Source: Verrucomicrobiota bacterium (GTDB lineage: Bacteria > Verrucomicrobiota > Kiritimatiellia > Kiritimatiellales > Tichowtungiaceae). From it: DNA of 11,527 nucleotides. Positions 5,798 through 11,527 of the stretch are shown in pieces. The stretch covers positions 1-11,527 of the forward strand of contig JADYZA010000141.1 in NCBI GenBank assembly GCA_020853375.1. The letters run 5' to 3'. The notes beneath the pieces were generated by a model. That model had not been told where the DNA came from and did no database searches. It saw only the letters and a list, made by a program, of their open reading frames with translations. Numbering within the stretch: the stretch's first letter is position 1; every line of letters begins with the position of its first letter. A program made the position numbers and the translations under genes.

Positions 5798-7258
5798 ATG
5801 AGAGCCGTACTCTATACCGGCGGTAAAAAACCGTGGGCCGAAATGCTCGGGGAACACCCTTGGGCGTTGTTGCCCGTCGGCGGACGACCTTTATTGAGCT
5901 ACTGGCTCGAAATTTGCGTGGATATCGGTATCACCGATGTGCAGATTATTCTTGGACGCGATGCTGAATACATTGAGCTGTTTTGCGGTAACGGCGAAAA
6001 GTGGGGCCTTAGCATCAACTACAGCTTCATTCGAGCAGGGGACGATCCTCAGACCTACTTGGCCCGTGACCCTAGTCGATGGAGTGATGGACTGCTCTAT
6101 GTCGGCGAAGCGGTGTTTCCCCGTCGCTGTGAAAATTTCACACGGGAAAAACTTCAGATTCTTCAGCAGGGTTATTGTGTCCATCATAATGAACGCAGCG
6201 CCTTTTTCATCAGCCGCGAACCGGAAACGATTGATTATTTTATTCGCACTGGGCATTGCGCCGAAATCAGTCGGTGTGTTGATTCTTGCGGTGAAAAGGA
6301 ATGTTGCCGAACCTCGGAGCCTTGCGGGATCGACTTCACCCTGATTCGCGATATCACGCACTACTATCAGCTCAACATGGATATTGTCCGGAACGAAATG
6401 GGCCGATATCTCTCCAGCGGATACTCCACGGTCGACGGTGCCTCCATTGGCTATAATGTTGTAACGCCGCCATCCGTCACGTTCACGCCACCGCTCGCAA
6501 TCGGCAACGACTGTCGCATCGGCGCCATTTCTGTCATCGGTCCAGGCGCCGTGATTTCGGATCATGTTCTCATCGATCGGCAATGCGAAATTTCTGACAG
6601 CATTATTCTCTCCGATACGTATGTCGGACGAAATCTGGAGATCAAAGGGAAAATCGTTGCCGGGAATCGAATTATCGATCCGGAAGATGGAACCTGTCTC
6701 GAAATTGAAGACCCGTGGCTTGTTGCGCAGACTCGTCCTCGCAACTACATGAGAGATTTTCTGCGTGCCATCTTTGGCTGGGAGTTTGCTTTATTGCTCG
6801 TGATTTTGCAGTTTCTTCCGTTTATTTTCCTGTACAGCATTATTCGCCTGTTCGGGCTTGGGCGGTTTGTGAATCGCGACTCATGGGGCATTGATGGAGC
6901 CAGAATTAAAGTCGCGCACTTTGTCTCCATCAATCCGATTCCCAGCTTCCTGTTAATGATCTTCTACGGAACCTCACTCGATCGGTTCCCTCAGTTTTTG
7001 AGTGTGCTGCGTGGAAAACTTTGGCTTTGCGGGCAGGTTCCAAAAGTCGCCAACGGCGACGGGATCAAAGAAGTGAACCGTTATTTCCCGGCTGTTTTCA
7101 GCTATTCCGATGCCTTTGTGGAAATTGATAAACAGATGGATGCGCTTTATTATGCTCACACCCGTTCGCTCGCTGCAGATCTGCGGATATTGCGCCACGC
7201 GCTTCTGAACCGTCTGATTGAGGTCGAAACGGTTTCCGGCGCAAAGATATTATCGTGA
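5798..7258 (+). CDS. Nucleotidyltransferase-like + left-handed beta-helix + degenerate sugar-transferase fusion
   Basis: Residues 1-200 of this 486-residue protein resemble NDP-sugar pyrophosphorylases. They begin MRAVLYTGG and keep ALLPVGGRPLLSYWLE (23-38), but the GxGTRLxP nucleotide-binding loop is replaced by GGKKPWAEM, so catalysis is doubtful. A cluster of six cysteines lies at 154-176. Residues about 232-295 are hexapeptide-type left-handed beta-helix (LAIGNDCRIG, SVIGPGAVISDHV, TYVGRNLEIKG). A basic stretch and a hydrophobic segment (326-353) open a C-terminal domain that aligns with the sugar transferase two genes upstream. SLDRFPQFLSVLRGKLWLCG (393-412) matches its catalytic region, but the catalytic Asp-Glu is Asp395-Arg396, KFRS is HFVS (374-377) and about 27 residues between these motifs are missing. 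YAHTRSLAADLRI (452-464) matches the C-terminal helix. The family view is established knowledge; calling it a pseudo-phosphoglycosyl transferase is my inference from side-by-side reading. Last gene of the operon, 24 nt after the STAS gene. Confidence 0.85.
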   Translation: MRAVLYTGGKKPWAEMLGEHPWALLPVGGRPLLSYWLEICVDIGITDVQIILGRDAEYIELFCGNGEKWGLSINYSFIRAGDDPQTYLARDPSRWSDGLLYVGEAVFPRRCENFTREKLQILQQGYCVHHNERSAFFISREPETIDYFIRTGHCAEISRCVDSCGEKECCRTSEPCGIDFTLIRDITHYYQLNMDIVRNEMGRYLSSGYSTVDGASIGYNVVTPPSVTFTPPLAIGNDCRIGAISVIGPGAVISDHVLIDRQCEISDSIILSDTYVGRNLEIKGKIVAGNRIIDPEDGTCLEIEDPWLVAQTRPRNYMRDFLRAIFGWEFALLLVILQFLPFIFLYSIIRLFGLGRFVNRDSWGIDGARIKVAHFVSINPIPSFLLMIFYGTSLDRFPQFLSVLRGKLWLCGQVPKVANGDGIKEVNRYFPAVFSYSDAFVEIDKQMDALYYAHTRSLAADLRILRHALLNRLIEVETVSGAKILS

Positions 7259-7276
7259 TTTTCCAATCCTTGGAAA
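7259..7276. terminator. Small hairpin between convergent genes, possible bidirectional terminator
   Basis: TTTCCAA (7260-7266) and TTGGAAA (7270-7276) form a perfect 7-bp inverted repeat around a 3-nt loop, filling almost all of the 18-nt gap between two convergent genes. The stem is AT-rich and short, with no real T-tract, so it would be a weak terminator at best. It may simply be a small palindrome at the convergence point. Confidence 0.35.
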
Positions 7277-8692
7277 TCAGCGAAGTTTGTAGAGCGTTTT
7301 ATTATCAATCACTTCGCGGGCCAGACCTTCGGAACGGGCTATGCGTTCCACTTCATCGGCGACGGCGTCGGCCACGCGACGGTCAAAGACCGACGGAATA
7401 ATGAACTCTTCACACAACTCATCGGCGGAGACCAGGTCGGCGATTGCGCGGGCCGCGGCCAGTTTCATTCCTTCGCTGATCGAGCTTGCGCGGCAGCGCA
7501 GCGCGCCTTTAAAAATTCCGGGGAAGCACAGCACATTATTGATCTGGTTCGGATAATCGGACCGTCCGGTCGCCATGATGCGCGCGTACGGCTTGGCCAC
7601 TTCCGGCATGATTTCAGGAATTGGATTGGCCATCGCAAAAATAATCGGATCTTTCGCCATATTTTTCACGTCGTCAGCGGTGATGCATCCTGGTGCGGAA
7701 ACGCCGAGGAACAGGTCGGCACCCTTCAGAGATTCGCTTAGTGTTCCCTGTTCGTTGTTAGGATTTGTGTTCTGCGCAAACCACTCCTTGACCGGATTCA
7801 TACCGTCTTTACGTCCACGGTAAATCGCGCCGGTACGGTCAAACCCAATCAGATTTTTCACGCCCGCCGCCATCAGAATTTTTGAACAGGCCACGCCCGC
7901 CGCGCCAACACCGTTGACGACGACTTTCAGATTTTCCATTTTCTTGCCGATAATTTTCAGAGCGTTATACAGCGCCGCCAGCGAAACCACAGCCGTGCCG
8001 TGCTGGTCATCGTGAAAAACCGGAATATCCATTTCCGCCTTCAGTCGTTCCTCAATTTCAAAACAACGCGGCGCGGAAATATCTTCGAGATTGATGCCGC
8101 CGAACGTTGGGGCAAGCAGTTTGACCGTTCGGATGATTTCTTCAGTATCTTTGGTCGCCAGACAGATTGGGAAAGCATCTACGCCGCCGAATTCTTTGAA
8201 TAGCATGGCTTTACCCTCCATCACCGGCATGCCGGCTTCCGGGCCGATATCGCCAAGACCGAGCACGGCCGTGCCGTCGGAAACGACCGCGACCATATTT
8301 TTCTTAACGGTCAGTGCGTCGGCTCGGGCGACGTCTTCGTTGATCGACATACAGACGCGGCCAACTCCCGGCGTATAGGCGATTGCCAGCGCGCCTTTAG
8401 CGGTAAGGTCGAGCTTGCTCGTCACTTCAATTTTTCCGCCGAGGTGTGAGCGGAAGGTGATTTCGTCAGCGGAGAGAACCTTGGTCCCTGTTGCTTTTTC
8501 CAAGGTTTGGATAATTTCCTGCTGGTGATCGCTACTGCGGGCATTGACGACAAAGCGGAACGGACTGGCGACTCCTTCGGAAAGAGCCGGCACGCCTTCG
8601 GCGGCGATGATGAGTTTTTCAAGTTCTGCGCGGGTGAGAGTTGATTTAACAGTTAGATCAATGCTGAAGCTGGGGGACGGATTAATTTTCAT
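7277..8692 (-). CDS. Malic enzyme, oxaloacetate-decarboxylating, with N-terminal extension
   Basis: This 471-residue enzyme oxidatively decarboxylates malate to pyruvate and CO2 in the cytoplasm. Residues about 8-82 form an N-terminal extension that looks like an ACT-type regulatory domain, an inference from its length and beta-alpha pattern. The malic core follows: AYTPGVG with Tyr106, KNMVAVVSDGTAVLGLGDIG (131-150), EGKAMLFKEFGG with Lys161, NLEDISAP with Glu203/Asp204, and DIPVFHDDQHGTA with Asp228/Asp229 for metal binding. The dinucleotide fold is GVGAAG (261-266), with Asp285 ending the second strand, compatible with NAD preference but not proof. MANPIPEI (354-361) and GRSDYPNQINNVLCFPG (376-392) are fully typical. 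The start at 8692 is chosen over the in-frame ATG at 8758 because it has an AAGGAG site and the 22 extra residues come from a repeat array. It is divergent from homoserine dehydrogenase and convergent with the glycan operon. Whether it uses NAD or NADP is open. Confidence 0.96.
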   Translation of the reverse strand: MKINPSPSFSIDLTVKSTLTRAELEKLIIAAEGVPALSEGVASPFRFVVNARSSDHQQEIIQTLEKATGTKVLSADEITFRSHLGGKIEVTSKLDLTAKGALAIAYTPGVGRVCMSINEDVARADALTVKKNMVAVVSDGTAVLGLGDIGPEAGMPVMEGKAMLFKEFGGVDAFPICLATKDTEEIIRTVKLLAPTFGGINLEDISAPRCFEIEERLKAEMDIPVFHDDQHGTAVVSLAALYNALKIIGKKMENLKVVVNGVGAAGVACSKILMAAGVKNLIGFDRTGAIYRGRKDGMNPVKEWFAQNTNPNNEQGTLSESLKGADLFLGVSAPGCITADDVKNMAKDPIIFAMANPIPEIMPEVAKPYARIMATGRSDYPNQINNVLCFPGIFKGALRCRASSISEGMKLAAARAIADLVSADELCEEFIIPSVFDRRVADAVADEVERIARSEGLAREVIDNKTLYKLR

Positions 8693-8698
8693 ACGTTT

Positions 8699-8704
8699 CT
8701 CCTT
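8699..8704 (-). promoter_or_regulatory. Ribosome binding site of the malic enzyme gene
   Basis: AAGGAG on the minus strand, 6 nt before the ATG at 8692. It decides the start in favour of the 471-residue form over the longer reading that begins at 8758. Confidence 0.75.
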
Positions 8705-8742
8705 AAAATGAGCCGCTATCGTACCGATCCGCTCGCTCCGGA

Positions 8743-8824
8743 CAAGTCGAAAGTCCAAAGTCTAAGGTCGAAGCAGGGAACTGGGGAGCACTTTTGACTT
8801 TTGCCCTTAAGACCTTTGACTTTC
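8743..8824. repeat. Inverted array of 7-nt units (AAAGTC-type)
   Basis: On the left are four 7-nt units in tandem: CAAGTCG, AAAGTCC, AAAGTCT, AAGGTCG (8743-8770). After an 18-nt spacer come five 7-nt units of the complementary type: CACTTTT, GACTTTT, GCCCTTA, AGACCTT, TGACTTT (8789-8823). The two halves are imperfect reverse complements, so the whole can fold into a long bulged hairpin. It lies in the 199-nt spacer between the divergent malic enzyme and homoserine dehydrogenase genes. It resembles the degenerate intergenic repeats scattered in some PVC-group genomes, but that comparison is from memory. Confidence 0.65.
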
Positions 8825-8840
8825 TCATGCGGCTTTCGCC

Positions 8841-8868
8841 TTGAGCTTCAACGGTTTTGCGGTAATGT
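8841..8868 (+). promoter_or_regulatory. Possible promoter for homoserine dehydrogenase
   Basis: TTGAGC (8841-8846) and TAATGT (8863-8868) are 16 nt apart, 23 nt before the start codon. The matches to consensus are only 4 of 6 and 3 of 6. The location, just downstream of the repeat array and upstream of the first gene of the block, is right, but the sequence support is weak. Confidence 0.2.
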
Positions 8869-8881
8869 TTGCGCTCCAAAT

Positions 8882-8886
8882 GGGGA
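8882..8886 (+). promoter_or_regulatory. Ribosome binding site of homoserine dehydrogenase
   Basis: GGGGA lies 5 nt before the ATG at 8892. It supports that start rather than the in-frame TTG at 8841 or the ATGs at 8865 and 8880. Confidence 0.5.
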
Positions 8887-8891
8887 TTTTT

Positions 8892-10175
8892 ATGAAGAAA
8901 ATTAAGATAGGCATTCTGGGTTTCGGTACGGTTGGCGCGGGCGTTGTGGAGGGTATCCTCAAAAACGGCGAGTTGATGGCTCAGCGCACCGGAATTTTTC
9001 CAACCATTGGAAAAATCGCCGATCTCGATATTAAAACCGATCGTGGCGTCAAGGTGGATAAAGCACTTCTGACGACCGACGCGCTTTCGGTGATCGATGA
9101 CCCGGAAATTGATGTGATTGTAGAGCTGATCGGCGGCGTCAAGGTAGCCAAGGATTTCGTCCTGCGAGCTTTGAAGAACGGGAAGCCAGTTGTGACGGCC
9201 AATAAAGCGTTGCTGGCCGAAGCGGGTCGCGAGCTGTTTGAAGCTTCCGCGAAGAGCGGGGCTGGAATATTTTTTGAAGCCAGCGTTGGCGGCGGCATTC
9301 CAGTGCTACGCGCGCTGAAAGACGGTTTGGTCGGAAACCAAATCAAGAGTATGTACGGCATTCTGAATGGAACCTGCAATTACATCCTGACCCGCATGGA
9401 ACGCGAAGGGCTCGATTTTGATGTAGTACTGGCCGATGCCCAGAAGCTGGGCTATGCCGAAACTCCGCCGGATCTCGACATCGACGGTATTGATACCGCA
9501 CATAAAGCAGTTGTACTGGCTTCGCTGGCTTACGGCGCGCCGGTTCCGATGGATGCTTTCACGATTGAAGGGATTCGCGGATTGTCGCATCGCGAAATCG
9601 AGTACGCTGCTGAGCTGGGCTACCGCATCAAGTTGCTGGCTGTGATTCGCAATGTGGACGGCGCGGTTGAAATGCGTGTGGAACCTTCCTTTGTTCCGGA
9701 AAAACATCTGCTGGCTTCGGTGCATGATTCATATAATGCGGTGTTTATCGAAGGCGACGTGGTCGGCAATACGCTCTATTACGGGCGCGGCGCAGGCAGA
9801 CATCCAACGGCCAGCGCAGTGATTGGTGATATCATGGAGGCTGCCTCCGGCAAGGGTGGCTGCAGCGACTGGCTTCTGAAAAACAAGCCGCCATCGGTGC
9901 GCGACGCAAAAGATGTTTCCATTCGGTGCTACTTGCGCATGTCGTTGAAAGATCAGCCGGACGTTATGGCGCAGGTTGCGCACGTGCTCGGCAAAAATCA
10001 GGTTAGTATCGCGTCGATTATCCAGAAAGAGGAGAACGCGGGCGGACAGGTTCCGGTGGTGTTTCTGACTCATAAGGCGCTGGAAAAGAATTTTGTCGCG
10101 GCGATGGAGGAGATCGAGCGGCTGGATGTGGTGGACGGGAAACCCGTCCGTATGGCGATTGAAGATTTTGAATAG
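8892..10175 (+). CDS. hom: Homoserine dehydrogenase with C-terminal ACT domain
   Basis: This 427-residue enzyme reduces aspartate semialdehyde to homoserine with NAD(P)H, the branch point to threonine and methionine. The N-terminal Rossmann domain starts immediately (IGILGFGTVGAGVVE, with GFGTVG at 10-15), and VTANKALLAE (101-110) follows. The catalytic domain has GILNGTCNYILTRM (156-169) and the active-site set Glu190, Asp201 and Lys205, whose spacing (11 and 4 residues) equals that of Glu208, Asp219 and Lys223 in the yeast enzyme. GYAETPPDLDIDGID (187-201) differs mildly from the usual GYAEADPTxDvxGxD. A C-terminal ACT domain (about 345-425, RCYLRMSLKDQPDVMAQVA) suggests feedback control, in this family usually by threonine. 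The ATG at 8892 places the Rossmann fold right at the N-terminus, as usual. It is followed by aspartate kinase, an earlier enzyme of the same pathway. Confidence 0.97.
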   Translation: MKKIKIGILGFGTVGAGVVEGILKNGELMAQRTGIFPTIGKIADLDIKTDRGVKVDKALLTTDALSVIDDPEIDVIVELIGGVKVAKDFVLRALKNGKPVVTANKALLAEAGRELFEASAKSGAGIFFEASVGGGIPVLRALKDGLVGNQIKSMYGILNGTCNYILTRMEREGLDFDVVLADAQKLGYAETPPDLDIDGIDTAHKAVVLASLAYGAPVPMDAFTIEGIRGLSHREIEYAAELGYRIKLLAVIRNVDGAVEMRVEPSFVPEKHLLASVHDSYNAVFIEGDVVGNTLYYGRGAGRHPTASAVIGDIMEAASGKGGCSDWLLKNKPPSVRDAKDVSIRCYLRMSLKDQPDVMAQVAHVLGKNQVSIASIIQKEENAGGQVPVVFLTHKALEKNFVAAMEEIERLDVVDGKPVRMAIEDFE

Positions 10176-10198
10176 AGATAAACAACGAAAGAATTGCC

Positions 10199-10277
10199 CA
10201 CGAATTACACGAATTTTCACTAATCTTTACCCGTGAAAGAGAATTATCTTATTCGTGTTCATTCGTGCAGATTTGTG
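10199..10277. repeat. Inverted array of 10-nt units (CACGAAT-type)
   Basis: The left half has CACGAATTA, CACGAATTTT and CACTAATCTT (10199-10227). The right half has CTTATTCGTG, TTCATTCGTG and CAGATTTGTG (10248-10277), three exact 10-nt periods in the opposite orientation. About 20 nt separate the halves, which are imperfect reverse complements and can form a bulged hairpin. The element fills most of the 132-nt spacer between homoserine dehydrogenase and aspartate kinase. Similar CACGAAT repeats are familiar from intergenic regions of several PVC-group genomes, from memory only. It could act as a transcript-stabilising or attenuating hairpin, or be a non-autonomous repetitive element. Confidence 0.7.
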
Positions 10278-10307
10278 GGAGAAAAATTCTGTTAATTGAG
10301 GTTGAAA

Positions 10308-11527
10308 ATGAAAGTAGTAAAATTCGGCGGGACATCCGTCGCCAATGCAGAGCAGATTTCGAAGATTGTAAATATTGTTACGGCTGACAAAGACCGCCGC
10401 ATCGTGGTGGTTTCCGCGCCGGGCAAACGGAATAAAGCCGACATCAAGGTCACCGACTTGCTGATCGCTTTGGCGAACACCGTGATCGCAGGAAAAGATT
10501 TTGAGGCCGACCTGATGGCGGTGGTGAATCGCTACGCCGAAATCCAGCGCGACCTGAAGCTGCCGGAAGCAGTAACCAAAACCATCGAAGCCGATTTGCG
10601 CGGACGGATTAAAGGCCGCGGAAAAAACGACGCCCAGTTTATGGATGCCATGAAAGCCGCTGGTGAAGACTGTGCGGCTCGCGTTATCGCCGAAGCATTC
10701 ACCAAGGCCGGGTTTCCCGCAAAATACGTCAATCCCGGCGAAGCGGGCATGCTGTTGAGCGACGATTTCGGCAATGCTCAAGTGCTTGATGAGTCCTATC
10801 CGAAATTGGCCGCACTCAAAAACGCCAAGGAAATCGTGATTTTTCCAGGCTTTTTCGGTGTAACCAAAGGCGGCGACGTGGCGACCTTTCCGCGCGGCGG
10901 CTCAGACATTACCGGCGCGATTCTCGCGGCGGCGGTTAAAGCCGATGTTTATGAAAACTTCACCGACGTCGATTCCGTCTGCTCGATGGATCCGCGCATT
11001 ATTGAAAATCCGCCTGCGATCGATTGCATGACCTACCGCGAAATGCGCGAGCTTTCCTACGCCGGATTCGGTGTTTTCCACGACGAGGCGATTGTTCCCG
11101 CCGTCCGCGCTAACATTCCGATCTGCATCAAGAACACCAATAATCCGGCGGCTCCCGGCACAATGGTGGTGCCGAAGCGCACGCCCGGCGAACAAACGGT
11201 GGTTGGCATTTCGAGCGCTCCCGGCTTTTGCGCAATCTACATTGATAAATACATGATGAACCGCGAAATCGGTTTCGGTCGCCGCCTGCTCCAGATATTG
11301 GAAGACGAAAAGATTTCCTTCGAACACACGCCGTCAGGGATCGATAATATTTCGGCGATTCTTTCTTCGGCCAATCTGACTCCGGAAAAACAGGAAAAGG
11401 TTGTCGCCCGCATCAAAGCCGAACTGAAACCTGACGCAGTATTGGTTGATCATGGACTGGCGCTTATCATGGTGGTCGGCGAGGGGATGCATTACACGCC
11501 GGGTCTGGCTGCTAAAGCGACGCAGGC
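10308..11527 (+). CDS. lysC: Aspartate kinase, C-terminus cut by the window edge
   Basis: The frame is open from the ATG to the window end (406 complete codons), giving an enzyme that phosphorylates aspartate as the first step towards lysine, threonine and methionine. KFGGTS is at 5-10, VSAPGK at 35-40, PGFFGVTKGGD at 180-190, FPRGGSD at 194-200, FTDVDSV at 218-224 with DPR at 228-230, and YREMRELSYAGFGVFHDEA at 243-261. The FPRGGSDITGA and ENFTDVDSV wording and the insertion between residues 60 and 120 resemble the YclM (aspartokinase III) type of Bacillus more than the short LysC type. A first ACT domain spans about 300-365 and the second, from about 373, is incomplete. The family's usual 440-460 residues imply about 45 missing. 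GAGG (10298-10301), 6 nt before the ATG, sets the start. Regulation by lysine or threonine through the ACT domains is expected but not readable. Spacer from hom: 132 nt. Confidence 0.95.
   Translation, partial: MKVVKFGGTSVANAEQISKIVNIVTADKDRRIVVVSAPGKRNKADIKVTDLLIALANTVIAGKDFEADLMAVVNRYAEIQRDLKLPEAVTKTIEADLRGRIKGRGKNDAQFMDAMKAAGEDCAARVIAEAFTKAGFPAKYVNPGEAGMLLSDDFGNAQVLDESYPKLAALKNAKEIVIFPGFFGVTKGGDVATFPRGGSDITGAILAAAVKADVYENFTDVDSVCSMDPRIIENPPAIDCMTYREMRELSYAGFGVFHDEAIVPAVRANIPICIKNTNNPAAPGTMVVPKRTPGEQTVVGISSAPGFCAIYIDKYMMNREIGFGRRLLQILEDEKISFEHTPSGIDNISAILSSANLTPEKQEKVVARIKAELKPDAVLVDHGLALIMVVGEGMHYTPGLAAKATQ

Noticed and set aside
5891..6583. Minus-strand open frame of 230 codons over the nucleotidyltransferase/beta-helix gene
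   Set aside because: Long only because of codon bias on the coding strand; no family features.
8693..8758. Longer malic enzyme start at 8758
   Set aside because: The 22 extra residues are translated from the repeat array and spacer; AAGGAG sits before the ATG at 8692.
8743..8824. CRISPR-like array
   Set aside because: Units are 7 nt with no spacers, inverted halves, and no cas genes nearby.
8841..8891. Longer homoserine dehydrogenase start at an in-frame TTG
   Set aside because: The added 17 residues precede a Rossmann fold that normally begins at the N-terminus, and the ATG at 8892 has its own ribosome binding site.
10176..10307. Lysine or other riboswitch upstream of aspartate kinase
   Set aside because: The spacer is too short for a lysine riboswitch and is taken up by the 10-nt repeat array; no aptamer core recognised.
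10227..10781. Minus-strand open frame of 184 codons over the start of aspartate kinase
   Set aside because: The plus frame carries KFGGTS and further kinase motifs and stays open to the window end.

Overview
The window is ordinary bacterial chromosome with densely packed genes and a moderate-to-high GC content. Nothing in it fixes the taxon. The gene families, the glycan emphasis and the intergenic inverted arrays of short tandem units (AAAGTC-type and CACGAAT-type) suggest a PVC-superphylum bacterium (Verrucomicrobiota, Kiritimatiellota or Lentisphaerota). This is an impression, not a demonstrated assignment. There are no rRNAs, tRNAs, transposases, phage genes or CRISPR arrays.

Block 1 (1-2542, minus strand): a 707-residue protein combining a six-hairpin glycosidase-like domain, one transmembrane helix and C-terminal TPRs is followed by a small lipoprotein with an HMA-like fold that lacks the metal-binding CxxC. 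A third gene starts at a TGATG stop/start overlap and runs off the left edge.

Block 2 (2683-7258, plus strand) is the most interesting part. It is a five-gene operon with two ATGA overlaps and short gaps. The genes encode an HPt phosphotransfer protein; a receiver + PP2C/SpoIIE phosphatase + RsbW-like ATPase fusion; a bacterial sugar transferase (phosphoglycosyl transferase, PGT); a STAS anti-sigma-antagonist-type protein; and a 486-residue protein made of a nucleotidyltransferase-like domain, a left-handed beta-helix and a C-terminal domain that looks like a degenerate PGT. The signalling genes resemble the HptB-HsbR-HsbA cassette of Pseudomonas and the SypE/SypA pair of the Vibrio syp polysaccharide locus. 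Here they are interleaved with glycan-initiation enzymes. The working model is that a phosphorelay sets the phosphorylation state of the STAS protein, which then controls glycan synthesis, perhaps by binding the pseudo-PGT or the PGT directly.

Block 3 (7277-8692, minus strand) is a malic enzyme, convergent with block 2 across an 18-nt gap filled by a small hairpin.

Block 4 (8892 to the right edge, plus strand) is aspartate-family amino acid biosynthesis: homoserine dehydrogenase, then an aspartate kinase cut by the window end. The spacers on both sides of homoserine dehydrogenase carry inverted arrays of short tandem units, with a 7-nt unit upstream and a 10-nt unit downstream.
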